A stretch of 64,000 nucleotides of DNA from Geovibrio ferrireducens (GCF_026226615.1 NZ_JAJAPB010000005.1:186001-250000); one strand, 5' to 3'. Positions 16,945 through 26,716 are shown, counted from the first letter of the stretch. The notes: generated by a model not told the origin, from the letters alone. Numbers and translations are program-made.

Positions 16945-18813
16945 TTACGCGCTTTTGAAATTGAGCAGAAGCGCTGAGTTTATTATCACCGCCACTGACC
17001 CCAGATTGTGTACCAAGGCTCCCATAACAGGGTTGAGAAGCCCGCCCATAGCCATGAATATGGCAGCAAAGTTCAGTACAAGGGAGAGGGTTATATTTAT
17101 ATTAATGGTGGACATGGTTTTCCGCGCCAGCTTAAGCAGGTGCGGCACAGCCTTTATCTCATCCCCCACAAGGGCAACATCAGCCGCCTCTACCGCAATA
17201 TCGCTGCCTATTCCGCCCATCGCAACACCCACATAGGCGCATTTGAGAGCGGGTGCGTCATTTATGCCGTCCCCTATCATGCAGACCATCTTTTTCTGTT
17301 TCTGATATTTGTCAATGTAGTACATCTTGTCTTCCGGCAGGCAGTCAAAATGCACCTTGGGGATTCCAGCACCCCTTGCTATATGTCCTGCCGCTTCCTG
17401 ATGGTCTCCGGTGAGGAGGACACTATCCACCTTAAGATCACGGAGCTTCCGCACTGTCTCGGCGGATTCGCCCCGCAGGGCATCCGCAAGGGCAATGAGC
17501 CCTGCCTCTTTCCCGTCGAGAGCCACATATATAACCGTCCGCCCTTCTCCGCGGTGGAGTGAGGCTGCGTTTTTGAGTTCATCAGAAAGAGATACGGAGT
17601 TTTCCGCCATCATCTCCGCATTGCCTGCCAGAACGGCTATTCCGTCCACAACTGCCCTGACTCCCCGTCCTGCGGTCATCAGAAAGTCCTTCGGTTCCTT
17701 CGGGCGGGTTTTGAAATTTGCACAAAAGCCTGCTACAACTGCCCTGCCCAGCGGGTGCTCGGATCTGGATTCCGCAGCAGCGGTAAGCTCCAGAAGCTTA
17801 TCCTGAGAAACGGCCGGGGCAAAACTCTCCACAGCGGCGACCTCAGGCTTGCCGTAAGTGAGGGTTCCTGTTTTATCGAAAGCGACCTTTGTAACCTTCG
17901 CCAGCCTCTCCAGCGCATCACCCTCACGGATGAGTATGCCGAACTTGGTGGCATTGCCTATGCCCGCCATGATGGCGGTCGGTGTGGCAAGCACAAGGGC
18001 GCAGGGGCAGAAAACAACAAGGATAGTCACGGCACGTATTATCTCACCGGTCACAAACCATGTACCCGCAGCGGAAACGAGGGCTATGACCACAATCCAT
18101 GTCGCCCACCTGTCCGCAAGGCCGACTATCTTTGCCTTGCCCGCATCGGCTGATTCCACAAGGCGGATCATCCTCTGGAGTGATGAGTCCCCGCCGACTT
18201 TCACAGCCTTCATATCAAAAGCGCCGAACTGGTTCACTGTACCGCTGGACACTTCATCCCCCACGCCTTTATCAACAGGGAGAGACTCCCCGGTCATAAC
18301 CGACTGGTCTATGGATGTCTGCCCGGAAACTATAACTCCGTCCACGGCGACCGTCTCGCCCGGCAGCACACGGAGCAGATCGCCCACCTGCACCTCTTCG
18401 GCGGGAACAACCCTTTCGTCTCCGTCCGGAGATATTATCCTCGCCGTTCTGGGCGAAAGCTGAACAAGCTTCTCTATGCCCGCTCTGGCTTTGGCAACCG
18501 TACGCTCCTCAAGCATGGCTCCCAGAGCCATAATGAAAGCCACCTCACCTGCGGCGAAGGTTTCGCCTATAATAACAGCGGCCGTTAGCGCAAGCGCCAC
18601 AAGCACATCCGCCTTGATGTCAAACTCTGTGACAAGGCCGATTACGGCGCCCTTTATTATCGGCACTCCGCAAAGCAGAATAGCCACCCATGCAGCGTCC
18701 AAAGGGAGGCTGCCTATCTCAAAAAAACTCACCGCAAGAGACAGGCAGGACAAAACCAGAAAAAGAACTGTCCGCTTATCCCCGTCCTCAAATAATTCCT
18801 TTATTTTTTCCAT
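16945..18813 (-). CDS. Heavy-metal P1B-type ATPase, probably copper export
   Basis: Metal efflux ATPase of 622 residues lacking any N-terminal HMA domain. Core motifs: TGES, the membrane CPC (FCPCALVLATP), phosphorylation site DKTGTLT, SEHPLG and GDGINDAP. The two last helices read NITLSLVLNFAAIFMAMGGL and HNLGSVAVIINSALLL, so neither the YN/MxxSS set of classical Cu(I) pumps nor the K/DxG set of Zn/Cd pumps is present. Copper is inferred from the partner CsoR, whose ligand set is Cu-like. The ATG follows the csoR stop by six bases with AGG as ribosome site. A terminator follows. Confidence 0.85.
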   Translation of the reverse strand: MEKIKELFEDGDKRTVLFLVLSCLSLAVSFFEIGSLPLDAAWVAILLCGVPIIKGAVIGLVTEFDIKADVLVALALTAAVIIGETFAAGEVAFIMALGAMLEERTVAKARAGIEKLVQLSPRTARIISPDGDERVVPAEEVQVGDLLRVLPGETVAVDGVIVSGQTSIDQSVMTGESLPVDKGVGDEVSSGTVNQFGAFDMKAVKVGGDSSLQRMIRLVESADAGKAKIVGLADRWATWIVVIALVSAAGTWFVTGEIIRAVTILVVFCPCALVLATPTAIMAGIGNATKFGILIREGDALERLAKVTKVAFDKTGTLTYGKPEVAAVESFAPAVSQDKLLELTAAAESRSEHPLGRAVVAGFCANFKTRPKEPKDFLMTAGRGVRAVVDGIAVLAGNAEMMAENSVSLSDELKNAASLHRGEGRTVIYVALDGKEAGLIALADALRGESAETVRKLRDLKVDSVLLTGDHQEAAGHIARGAGIPKVHFDCLPEDKMYYIDKYQKQKKMVCMIGDGINDAPALKCAYVGVAMGGIGSDIAVEAADVALVGDEIKAVPHLLKLARKTMSTININITLSLVLNFAAIFMAMGGLLNPVMGALVHNLGSVAVIINSALLLNFKSA

Positions 18814-18819
18814 TAAAAC

Positions 18820-19095
18820 CTAGCCTATTCTCGAAAAGTGCTCCACTGCTTTGGCAAATTCGGCTATGGTTCTGTCCGCGTTTCCGTGCTCTATCCCGTC
18901 ACGGACGCAGTGCTGCAAGTGCCCTTCCAGAACAAGCTGCCCGACCTTGTGCAGCGCGCTCTTGGCGGCGTTTATCTGGATAAGTATATCCTCGCAGGGG
19001 ACATCCTTATCAACCATATCCGAAATAGCCCTGAGCTGACCTTCGATCTTTTTTATTCGTGTGCGTACCTTCGGAACGTCTATACACTGACGCAT
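18820..19095 (-). CDS. csoR: CsoR-family metal-responsive repressor
   Basis: Four-helix DUF156 repressor of 91 residues. The family's Cu(I) ligand set is present: Cys in VPCEDIL, then His and Cys in the spaced LEGHLQHCV (H-x3-C). Formaldehyde-sensing FrmR and Ni/Co-sensing RcnR differ at these positions, so copper sensing is favoured. AGGAGG sits six bases before the ATG. A CsoR-type operator lies 27 bases upstream of the start, implying autoregulation of the csoR-ATPase operon and release by Cu(I). Confidence 0.88.
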   Translation of the reverse strand: MRQCIDVPKVRTRIKKIEGQLRAISDMVDKDVPCEDILIQINAAKSALHKVGQLVLEGHLQHCVRDGIEHGNADRTIAEFAKAVEHFSRIG

Positions 19096-19121
19096 TTTTA
19101 CCTCCTACAGTTATGCCGGCG

Positions 19122-19143
19122 ATACCCATAGGGGTATGGGTAT
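19122..19143 (-). promoter_or_regulatory. CsoR-type operator
   Basis: Inverted repeat with arms ATACCCATA and TATGGGTAT flanking a GGGG core on the plus strand, closely like known CsoR sites (TACC...GGGGGTA...GGTA). A TTGACA -35 element lies at 19166-19171 on the minus strand, so bound repressor would cover the -10 region. Confidence 0.82.
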
Positions 19144-19206
19144 AGTTACGCCTGTTTTCTGAAAGTGTCAATGGATTTATTTTGAACATCAAACTTTATT
19201 TTCATA

Positions 19207-19231
19207 CAAAAAAACCCCTCCTCAGAGGGGT
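19207..19231 (-). terminator. Rho-independent terminator after motB
   Basis: Seven-base-pair stem ACCCCTC / GAGGGGT with a four-base loop, followed on the minus strand by a run of seven T. It lies 24 bases after the motB stop and ends the motAB transcript. Confidence 0.9.
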
Positions 19232-19255
19232 GTCTTATATTCGAGACTGCTGCAT

Positions 19256-20020
19256 TCAGTCGGCAGGAGGCATGGGAAACTTGCGTTTCACAAGCACCTC
19301 CACACGCCTGTTAAGCTGCCTGTTCTCCTCAGTGATATTAGGCACAATGGGATGATACTCTCCGTAGCCTGCGGAACTGAAACGGGCTGGATTAAGCCTC
19401 GGATCATTCAGCATCTCCTTCATGAAGCTCAGAGCTCTGGCAGAGCTGAGATCCCAGTTAGGCACAGTGCCGGACGGAACATCGTCAGTGTGCCCCGCCA
19501 CAACCACGCTTTGATCGTAATTTTCCAGAAGCTTCGCTATTCCCGCGGCAATCCTGTCCGCTTCGGGCATAAGTGCTGAGCTGCCGGAGGAGAAAAGAGC
19601 CACACTCTTTATGGAGATCATGAGCCCTTCTCCGGTTATGCTGGTGCTGAGATAACCGGGCAGGCTGTTCATTTTTGAAAATTCATCCACATCATTTTTA
19701 AGCTGTATAAGATCTGTCTCCTCCTGAGCGGCCTTTGCCCCGCCTCCGCCCTTATCACCTGTCTGAGCGGGTGCATCAGGAGTATTGCCTGTATCAGGCT
19801 TGACCTTCCTGAACGGAGCCATGCTGTCCATTATACCCGTCTGACCTGACAGTATATCGGTGAAAACCTCCGCCATCTGCTCCATTTTCTTTTTATCGCT
19901 CTGGCTTGTTGCAAAAAGGACAATGAACAGCGCCAGAAGAAGCGTCAGCAGGTCAGCGTAAGGTATGAGCCATGATTCATCCACATGCTCTTCATGGTGC
20001 TTATGTTTATGTTTCTTCAT
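19256..20020 (-). CDS. motB: Flagellar motor stator protein MotB
   Basis: Stator component of the flagellar motor, anchored to peptidoglycan. The 254-residue protein has a His/Lys-rich cytoplasmic start, the proton-channel sequence SWLIPYADLLTLLLALFIVLF with the critical Asp23, a plug/linker region, and a C-terminal OmpA-type domain with VVAGHTDDVPSG and NWDLSSARA. The motA gene lies nine bases upstream. Asp in a YADLLT context fits a proton-driven MotB; sodium-type variants cannot be ruled out. Confidence 0.94.
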   Translation of the reverse strand: MKKHKHKHHEEHVDESWLIPYADLLTLLLALFIVLFATSQSDKKKMEQMAEVFTDILSGQTGIMDSMAPFRKVKPDTGNTPDAPAQTGDKGGGGAKAAQEETDLIQLKNDVDEFSKMNSLPGYLSTSITGEGLMISIKSVALFSSGSSALMPEADRIAAGIAKLLENYDQSVVVAGHTDDVPSGTVPNWDLSSARALSFMKEMLNDPRLNPARFSSAGYGEYHPIVPNITEENRQLNRRVEVLVKRKFPMPPAD

Positions 20021-20029
20021 GTCATGACC

Positions 20030-20797
20030 CTATTCCGGTTTTTCGCGTTTTTTCTGCGGGAGGAAGACATTAAGCTTCTCCTCCACTGTGGATGCGGAAT
20101 CACCTGCCTGAAGCGCCGTTATTCCCTCGAAAATCATTTTCTTCAGCTCCGCCTCATGCTTTGAGAAACGTTTGAGCTTGTTAGCGAAAGGATGCCAGAG
20201 AACATAGCCGCTGAAAATACCCATAAGAGTTGCGATGAACGCCGCAGCTATCGAATGACCGAGCTTCTCTATATCATTCAGGTTTCCCAGAGCAGCCACA
20301 AGCCCTATAACCGCACCGAGAACCCCCAGCGTAGGCGCGTATGTACCTGCCTGTGTGAAGATCTGCGCCCCCATCTGGTGACGCTCCTCCATTGCGCTTA
20401 TATCCTCCTGAAGGATGTTCTGCACAAATTCCGGATCGCGGCCGTCAATTATCAGTGACAGACCTTTACGCATGTAGGGGTTGTGAACCTCGTCCATCCG
20501 CCCTTCCAGCGAGAGCAGCCCGCTCTTGCGCGCTGTTCCGGCAAAGTCGGTAAATATACGGATCAGTTCCTCCTCCGTTTCGTGCTTCTGCCCCTTCATT
20601 ATTATCCCCAGAAGAACAGGGAATTTTGAAATTTCCTTCATGGGAAAGCCTATGAAAAGGGTCGCTGCTGTGCCGACAAAGATAATGAGAAACGCCGCCG
20701 GATTCAGGAGGAATGTGAGGCTGGCGCCTTTGAACACCATTCCGACACCGACTGCGACAAAACCGAGGATAAGACCTATGACTGTGGACTTTTCCAT
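20030..20797 (-). CDS. motA: Flagellar motor stator protein MotA
   Basis: Ion-channel partner of MotB, 255 residues with four membrane helices; IGLILGFVAVGVGMVF and FLIIFVGTAATLFIGF form the N-terminal pair, and TYAPTLGVLGAVIGLVAALG and SIAAAFIATLMGIFSGYVLW the C-terminal pair. The cytoplasmic loop between holds the family's charged torque-generating helices (ARKSGLLSLEGRMDEV). I chose the ATG at 20797, five bases after GGAG, over the GTG two codons upstream. It forms a two-gene operon with motB. Confidence 0.93.
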   Translation of the reverse strand: MEKSTVIGLILGFVAVGVGMVFKGASLTFLLNPAAFLIIFVGTAATLFIGFPMKEISKFPVLLGIIMKGQKHETEEELIRIFTDFAGTARKSGLLSLEGRMDEVHNPYMRKGLSLIIDGRDPEFVQNILQEDISAMEERHQMGAQIFTQAGTYAPTLGVLGAVIGLVAALGNLNDIEKLGHSIAAAFIATLMGIFSGYVLWHPFANKLKRFSKHEAELKKMIFEGITALQAGDSASTVEEKLNVFLPQKKREKPE

Positions 20798-20976
20798 ATT
20801 CACTCCGGGATAAACTGTTTAATATTCCTGAATACTGTAATTTTTTAATTATCCCAATTAGCACTGTCAAAATCAACAGGAGCTTTTATTATGGCGAATA
20901 ATAAAGTAAAGTTTTATTGAAGAAAAACTTCTCTGTTGCTAAGATTCAGATTCCTGCACTAATAAAAAAGGTTCTT

Positions 20977-21384
20977 ATGGAAAAGCTGTCAAACGTTGTT
21001 GTTGAATTTTATGAAAAGCTCTCCTCATGGGAGCACTCCGTTGTAAAAGATACAGGCCTCACGCTGCCGCAGATGCATACTATAGAGGTTCTGGGCAGCA
21101 GCGAACCCCTGCGCATGAAGGAACTGGCGGAAAAAATGGGCATAACCACCGGCACTCTCACAGTGAATATAGATAAGCTGGTGAAGCTGGGGTATGTGAT
21201 CAGAAAGCCGAACGAAACTGACAGAAGGTCTTACTATGTGGCGCTCTCTGATGAAGGGGAGGAGATTTACCGCCGCCACCATGCACTGCACCTTGAGCTA
21301 ACCGAGGAGATCCTCAGCGAACTCACGCCGGAGGAGGGGCAGATTCTGGAAAAGCTGCTCACCAAGGCAATGCGGGCGTTCTAA
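20977..21384 (+). CDS. MarR-family transcriptional regulator
   Basis: Winged-helix repressor or activator of 135 residues. The DNA-binding core is visible as LRMKELAEKMGITTGTLTVNIDKLVKLGYV followed by the wing RKPNETDRRSYYVALSDEG. The ATG at 20977 has AAGG five bases upstream; an open frame begins 20 codons earlier with TTG. It faces away from motA, and its TAA stop overlaps the TAG stop of the convergent EVE-domain gene. The ligand and targets are unknown. Confidence 0.88.
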   Translation: MEKLSNVVVEFYEKLSSWEHSVVKDTGLTLPQMHTIEVLGSSEPLRMKELAEKMGITTGTLTVNIDKLVKLGYVIRKPNETDRRSYYVALSDEGEEIYRRHHALHLELTEEILSELTPEEGQILEKLLTKAMRAF

Positions 21385-21848
21385 ACCTTTTCGCCCGCCA
21401 TCTCAAGAATTATATTATATTCTTCCGCCGAAACGGGCTGAACGGAGAGGCGCATCCCTTTCTGGACAAGCTTCATCCCCTCAAGCCCCGGCATCTCTTT
21501 TATATCCTTAAGCGTCACTGGCTTATCAAGCTTCTTAATGAACCTGACCTCCGTCATGAACCACCTTGGTTTTTCCTGCGGCGATTTGGGGTCGTAATAT
21601 TTGCTTGATTTATCCCAAGCTGTGAAATCCGCTGCCGCCCCATCCGCACACACCTCAGCCAGCCCGACAACCGCGGGCTCTGCGGTGTTTGAGTGATAAA
21701 AGAGAACCTTGTCCCCTTTTTTCATCTCATTCATCATAAAATTGCGCGCCTGATAGTTTCTTACCCCTTCCCAGAAGGTTTTACCTTCCTTCGCCAGTCT
21801 GTCTATGGAGTAGGATTCCGGCTCGGACTTCATCAGCCAGTATTTCAT
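21381..21848 (-). CDS. EVE-domain protein
   Basis: Small 155-residue protein of the EVE family (PUA-like fold related to YTH domains and human THYN1), thought to bind modified bases. The signature MKYWLMKSEPESYS at the N-terminus, then WEGVRNYQARNFM and KGDKVLFYHSN, is very typical. The start codon follows the nitroreductase stop with no gap (TAAATG). The stop overlaps that of the convergent marR gene. The modified base it recognises in this organism is unknown. Confidence 0.9.
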   Translation of the reverse strand: MKYWLMKSEPESYSIDRLAKEGKTFWEGVRNYQARNFMMNEMKKGDKVLFYHSNTAEPAVVGLAEVCADGAAADFTAWDKSSKYYDPKSPQEKPRWFMTEVRFIKKLDKPVTLKDIKEMPGLEGMKLVQKGMRLSVQPVSAEEYNIILEMAGEKV

Positions 21849-22370
21849 TTATTTGCCGCCCCAGCGGTTTTTGTGCACTTTATCCGCATCAAACCTGTCG
21901 GCTGGGTGTCCTTTCGCATCGGAATAGCCGATTGCGATAAGCGCCATGGCGCGTATTTCAGCGGGGATTTTAAGCAGTTCCTTAACTGCCGCCTCCGGCT
22001 TTTCGTTAGGGTAAAGCCCGCACCAGACAGCCTCAAGCCCCAGAGCCTGAGTGGCAAGCAGTATGTTCTGCACAGCCGCCGCGCAGTCCTGCGGCCAGTA
22101 GCCCTTGTGCTTTTCCTTTGAAGGATCAGCGCAGACCGCTATGCCCAGCGGAGCCTGAGAAAACATAGCCCCGTAAGGGTGTATGGAGGGGATCTCCCTC
22201 AGGGTTGACTCATCATCAATCACCACAAAGACCCACGGCTGCTGATTTCCCGCTGAGGGAGCGCTCATTGCCGCCTTAAGCAGTGTTTCCACCTTATCTT
22301 TCTCCACCTTTTTCACAACGGAAAAACGCCTGATGCTTCTCCTGTTGAAAATAGCCTCAAGAATCTGCAT
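21849..22370 (-). CDS. Nitroreductase-family FMN protein
   Basis: FMN-dependent oxidoreductase of 173 residues. Flavin-binding motifs are clear: RRSIRRFS at the N-terminus, MSAPSAGNQQPWVFV, and QNILLATQALGLEAVWCG. The C-terminus (HPADRFDADKVHKNRW) matches the short nitroreductases of anaerobes. The substrate cannot be read from sequence. It is placed between glnS (17-base gap) and the EVE gene (no gap), so the three are probably co-transcribed. Confidence 0.9.
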   Translation of the reverse strand: MQILEAIFNRRSIRRFSVVKKVEKDKVETLLKAAMSAPSAGNQQPWVFVVIDDESTLREIPSIHPYGAMFSQAPLGIAVCADPSKEKHKGYWPQDCAAAVQNILLATQALGLEAVWCGLYPNEKPEAAVKELLKIPAEIRAMALIAIGYSDAKGHPADRFDADKVHKNRWGGK

Positions 22371-22387
22371 ATCTCCTCCTTAAATAA

Positions 22388-24073
22388 TCAGCCCTTCTGC
22401 TGTTCCTTAGCCCATGAATCCTTAAGGGAAACAGTTCTGTTGAACACAGGCTTTTCTTTTGATGTATCCGGGTCCGCCACGAAGTAGCCCTGTCTGAGAA
22501 ACTGGAAGGAGGTAAACTCCGCAGCCTCCGCCAGAGAAGGCTCGCCCCAGCACCCGGTAATTTTCAGTGAATCGGGGCTGATGTTCGCCGTGAAGTCCTG
22601 CCCCTCTTCCACGTCATCGGGGTTCTCTTTTATGAACAGGTTGTCATAAATGCGGACTTCGCACCTGACAGCGTGTCTTGCGCTCACCCAGTGGGATGTG
22701 CCCCTGACCTTGCGCCCGTCCTCCGTCCAGCCCCCTTTGCTTGCGGGGTCGTATGTGCAGTGAACTTCGGTCACATTGCCCTCAGCGTCCTTCACCACAT
22801 TAACGCAGGTCACGTAGTAGGCATGCTTAAGCCTTATCTCACCGCCGGGGAAAAGCCTGAAATATTTCTTCGGCGGGTTTTCCATGAAGTCTTCCCGCTC
22901 TATGTAAAGCTCTCTGGAGAAAGGGATCATCCTTTTGCCGTCCGCTTCGTTTTCCGGGTTGTTTTCAGCCTCAAGAAGCTCTTCTTTGTCTTCCGGATAG
23001 TTGATGATAACCATCTTAAGCGGGTCAATAACCGCCATGCGCCTGTGGGCGCGCTTGTTTAGGTCATCCCTCAGGCAGTTTTCAAGGAGGGAGTATTCGA
23101 TTATGCTGTTGCTTTTGGAAACGCCGATCATGTCCGTGAACATGCGGATCGATTCCGGTGTGAAGCCCCTTCTCCGCAGACCTGCGATGGTGGGCATTCT
23201 GGGGTCGTCCCATCCGTTTACATATTTATCCTGCACGAGTTTGAGCAGCTTGCGCTTGCTCATCACCGTATTGGTGAGATTCAGCCTCGCGAACTCTATC
23301 TGCTGGGGGTGGTACACGCCGAGTTTTTCCAGAAACCAGTCATAAAGAGGTCTGTGATCCTCGAACTCCAGTGTGCAGATCGAGTGGGTTATCCCCTCTA
23401 TGGAATCCTCAAGCCCGTGGGCAAAGTCATACATAGGGTAAATGCACCAGTCGTTTCCGGTGTTGTGGTGCTCGGCGTGGGCTATGCGGTATATAACCGG
23501 GTCACGCATGTTTATGTTCGGCGAGCTCATGTCAATCTTGGCTCTCAGAACCTTTTCGCCGTCTTTGAACTCACCTTTTTTCATGCGTTCAAGGAGGTCA
23601 AGGTTTTCCTCAACACTGCGGTTTCTGTAAGGGCTTTCCCTGCCGGGTTCGGTGAGCGAGCCTCTGTACTGCCTTATCTCCTCTGCCGTGAGGTCGTCCA
23701 CAAACGCCAGTCCGTCCCTGACGAGCTGCACTGCGTATTCGTAAAACTTCCCGAAGTAGTCGGAAGCGAAATATTCCCTGTCTTCCCAGTCAAAACCGAG
23801 CCATTTCACATCGCGCCTGATCGATTCCACATACTCCGTGTCCTCTTTCAGCGGGTTGGTATCGTCAAAACGGAGGTTGCATTTTCCGCCGAACTCCTCC
23901 GCCATTCCGAAATTGAGGCAGATCGATTTCGCATGCCCTATATGGAGATAGCCGTTAGGCTCAGGCGGGAAGCGGGTATGCACCCTGCCCTCGTTTTTGC
24001 CTTCCTCAAGGTCTTTTATGATTATATTCCTGATAAAGTTGGAACCCTTGTAAGTTTCTTTTGACTCGCTCAT
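22388..24073 (-). CDS. glnS: Glutaminyl-tRNA synthetase
   Basis: Class I aminoacyl-tRNA synthetase charging tRNA-Gln, 561 residues. The HIGH motif appears as [10 protein letters not shown] and the KMSKS loop as [18 protein letters not shown] and RFDDTNP are GlnRS/GluRS signatures and the C-terminal anticodon-binding barrels are full length. The ATG at 24073 with GGTGA upstream is preferred to a GTG three codons before. Many bacteria lack GlnRS and use the Glu-tRNA amidotransferase route, so whether both exist here is worth noting but not visible. Confidence 0.95.
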   Translation of the reverse strand: MSESKETYKGSNFIRNIIIKDLEEGKNEGRVHTRFPPEPNGYLHIGHAKSICLNFGMAEEFGGKCNLRFDDTNPLKEDTEYVESIRRDVKWLGFDWEDREYFASDYFGKFYEYAVQLVRDGLAFVDDLTAEEIRQYRGSLTEPGRESPYRNRSVEENLDLLERMKKGEFKDGEKVLRAKIDMSSPNINMRDPVIYRIAHAEHHNTGNDWCIYPMYDFAHGLEDSIEGITHSICTLEFEDHRPLYDWFLEKLGVYHPQQIEFARLNLTNTVMSKRKLLKLVQDKYVNGWDDPRMPTIAGLRRRGFTPESIRMFTDMIGVSKSNSIIEYSLLENCLRDDLNKRAHRRMAVIDPLKMVIINYPEDKEELLEAENNPENEADGKRMIPFSRELYIEREDFMENPPKKYFRLFPGGEIRLKHAYYVTCVNVVKDAEGNVTEVHCTYDPASKGGWTEDGRKVRGTSHWVSARHAVRCEVRIYDNLFIKENPDDVEEGQDFTANISPDSLKITGCWGEPSLAEAAEFTSFQFLRQGYFVADPDTSKEKPVFNRTVSLKDSWAKEQQKG

Positions 24074-24242
24074 CAGTTTCACCGCTTATTTTTTGTTAAA
24101 CTCAAATATTAGGGGAAATTTACGCCGAATGCAACAGCGGACGGAAAAGGTTTTCTTATTACGTCCAACTGTTAATTCCTGCTTTACTTTCTTAAGCAGC
24201 ACTATTATATTTTGTCACCATAATTTTCATTCGGAGACTCAT

Positions 24243-25895
24243 ATGCCCGACAGTTTATTCAGAACAGACCCCGCAACAGGCGATTTTAAGATTGAAATAC
24301 CTGAGTTTTACAACTTCGGTTTTGATGTTATAGACAAAAGGGCGGAACTCACGCCGGATAAAACCGCACTTATTTTCGTTGATACAGACGGTGAAACAGA
24401 CATACATTTTTCCTATAAAGACTTAAGCAGAATGAGCGCAAGGTTCGCCCATGTCCTGAAAAAGCACGGGTTCAGAAAAGGGGACAAGCTCTATGTAATG
24501 ATCCCCCGTGTGCCTGAGTGGTATGCGGTTATGCTCGGCTGTTTCAAGATGGGCGTTGTCCCCATGCCCGCACCGAAAATACTCCAGCCCAACGACATAA
24601 ACTACCGCATAGCCGCTTCCGGAGCAAAGGGTGCAGCGGTTTACCATGACTGCCTGGAAAAAATGCAGAAATGCAATCTCAACAACCTCGAAGGGAAAAT
24701 AGCCGTAGGCGCCGAATGCGAAGGCTGGATCTCCTATGAACAAGAGATGGAGAACGCACCCGCAGACTTCCGGAGGGAGGATGCAGAACCCACTCTCCCG
24801 ACCGACCCGCTCATAATGTACTTCACAAGCGGAACAACCAAGTTCCCCCGCATGGTAATGCACGACCAGACATACGCCCTCGGTCATTACATAACAGCCC
24901 GCTTCTGGCAGGACTTAACAGAGAACGACATCCACTGGACACTCAGCGACACAGGCTGGGGAAAAGCTGTCTGGGGCAAGATGTTCGGTCAGTGGATAAT
25001 CGGCACAACGGTTCTCATGCACAATGCGGCCGACCACTTTGAGCCGGAAAAACACCTCTACATCATGGAGAAATACGGTGTGACAACTTTCTGCGCTCCC
25101 CCCACCGCCTACAGGATGATCATTCTTCAGGATCTCACACGGTATGACTTTTCAAAGCTGCGCCACTCGGTAAGCGCAGGGGAACCGCTGAACCCCGAAG
25201 TCATACGCATCTGGAAGGAGCACACAGGAACAACCATATATGACGGCTACGGTCAGACGGAAACGGTGAACACCATCGCCAACTGCCCCGCATTTGAGAT
25301 ACGCTTCGGCAGCATGGGCAAGCCTGCGCCGGGCTTCAATGTTGACATAGTTGATGATGACGGTCTTCCGCTTCCCGCAGGCGAAACGGGGCATATCGCC
25401 ATTGAATGCGCCTCAAACCACCCCGTAGGTCTTTTCAGAGGCTACTACAACGATGAGGAAAGTACAAAGGAAGCCTTCCGCGGCGGCTGGTATTTCACAG
25501 GGGACAAGGCCTACAAGGATGCGGACGGCTACTTCTGGTTTGTGGGCAGAGCGGATGATGTTATCAAGGCAAGCGGCTACAGGGTAGGCCCCTTCGAAGT
25601 GGAAAGCGCACTCCAGAGCCACGGCGCAGTTGCCGAAAACGCCGTTGTCGGCTCGCCAGACCCTATCAGGGGCACAATTGTCAAGGCGTTCGTGGTGTTG
25701 AAAAAAGGGTACGAGCCGTCACCTGAATTAATCAAATCGCTTCAGGAGCACGTTAAAAAAGAGACCGCGCCGTATAAATATCCCAGAGAAATAGAGTTTG
25801 TGGAATCGCTCCCTAAAACCGTAAGCGGAAAAATCCGCAGGGTTGAACTCAGGCAGAGGGAAGAGGCAAAACACGCGGATATGGTCAAGGAATAG
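24243..25895 (+). CDS. Acyl-CoA synthetase (AMP-forming, medium-chain/AcsM-like)
   Basis: Adenylate-forming enzyme of 550 residues that activates a carboxylic acid to its CoA thioester. Core motifs: YFTSGTTKFPRMV (P-loop), YGQTET, GWYFTGDKAYKDADGYFW, VGRADDVIKASGYRVGP and the catalytic Lys in TVSGKIRRVE. The stretch WTLSDTGWGKAVWGKMFGQW is typical of medium-chain or aromatic acyl-CoA synthetases rather than acetyl-CoA synthetase. GGAG seven bases before the ATG at 24243 fixes the start; the open frame extends upstream to 24093. No partner genes indicate the substrate. Confidence 0.9.
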   Translation: MPDSLFRTDPATGDFKIEIPEFYNFGFDVIDKRAELTPDKTALIFVDTDGETDIHFSYKDLSRMSARFAHVLKKHGFRKGDKLYVMIPRVPEWYAVMLGCFKMGVVPMPAPKILQPNDINYRIAASGAKGAAVYHDCLEKMQKCNLNNLEGKIAVGAECEGWISYEQEMENAPADFRREDAEPTLPTDPLIMYFTSGTTKFPRMVMHDQTYALGHYITARFWQDLTENDIHWTLSDTGWGKAVWGKMFGQWIIGTTVLMHNAADHFEPEKHLYIMEKYGVTTFCAPPTAYRMIILQDLTRYDFSKLRHSVSAGEPLNPEVIRIWKEHTGTTIYDGYGQTETVNTIANCPAFEIRFGSMGKPAPGFNVDIVDDDGLPLPAGETGHIAIECASNHPVGLFRGYYNDEESTKEAFRGGWYFTGDKAYKDADGYFWFVGRADDVIKASGYRVGPFEVESALQSHGAVAENAVVGSPDPIRGTIVKAFVVLKKGYEPSPELIKSLQEHVKKETAPYKYPREIEFVESLPKTVSGKIRRVELRQREEAKHADMVKE

Positions 25896-25960
25896 AGGAA
25901 GGCACGAATGTGTAGGAAATAGGGCAGATGAGCTACTGTAAGATATTCGCTCATTTATAA

Positions 25961-26716
25961 CTATGAAATACTATATATTTTAATCACGTTTTCTATTAGT
26001 GTTGTTTTATCAGTTGTGATACCCAAATCTTTCATTTTGACATCATCGTCTCTCAACATATTGAGGCAATCAGCTAAATCTTTCTGCACTAGAGAAGGAA
26101 TAGATATACGAGTATCAGGAGCAATAGTGTCGGCAATTCTGAAAATATCGCCTCGGTGTTTTCTAATATCTTTATCTCCAACAAATATTCCTTTTTCTTT
26201 TTTACTTATGTTATCTATATATGCCCTTGCCTTAAGTGGTATTATTATTTCTTTCTGCACGAAAGTTATATTATTTTCTGATACACAGTTATTCTTAATC
26301 ATATCATAGTATTCTTCATTAAGCAGAATAGCAGAAAGGCTGTTAATTTCTTCATCAACAGTGATAGGAGCACAAATCTGGTCCTCTTTTATGTCAATTA
26401 AATCCGCTTTTTTGGAAAAGAGTTCAATCATAACCGGGAATCTTCCATCATCCGGGTTTTCAAATCTGTAAAATTGCTTTTCCCCTGTGGATTTCTTTAT
26501 ATGTTTATAGCCTGCATCGCTGACAAACAGTTGAAATCTGTCATTAAAATCTTTATTTAGAACTTCTAATAAAACAACAATATCAATATCTTTTGTCAGC
26601 CTGAATTCAATATCTTCTTTATCCAGAAAATAATCGCATGCAGTACCGCCTATGATAACGTAGCATTCAGTATAATCTTTAAAATATTCGGCAAATAACT
26701 CCAATCCTTTTACCAT
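25961..26716 (-). CDS. AbiEii-like nucleotidyltransferase (putative toxin)
   Basis: Predicted nucleotidyltransferase of 251 residues. IIGGTACDYFL followed by LTKDIDIVVLL gives the polymerase-beta-type GG...D-x-D signature, and VMIELFSKKAD carries a third acidic position. Such proteins act as toxins in AbiE-type (type IV) toxin-antitoxin systems. Its start lies inside the end of the upstream regulator gene (ATGGTAA overlap), the usual antitoxin-toxin order. This stretch is clearly more AT-rich than the surroundings, suggesting acquisition. Toxicity is inferred from family and context. Confidence 0.78.
   Translation of the reverse strand: MVKGLELFAEYFKDYTECYVIIGGTACDYFLDKEDIEFRLTKDIDIVVLLEVLNKDFNDRFQLFVSDAGYKHIKKSTGEKQFYRFENPDDGRFPVMIELFSKKADLIDIKEDQICAPITVDEEINSLSAILLNEEYYDMIKNNCVSENNITFVQKEIIIPLKARAYIDNISKKEKGIFVGDKDIRKHRGDIFRIADTIAPDTRISIPSLVQKDLADCLNMLRDDDVKMKDLGITTDKTTLIENVIKIYSIS

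Noticed and set aside
23309-24064. 251-codon plus-strand open frame
   Set aside because: Antisense to glnS, which has all synthetase motifs; no family resemblance on the plus strand.
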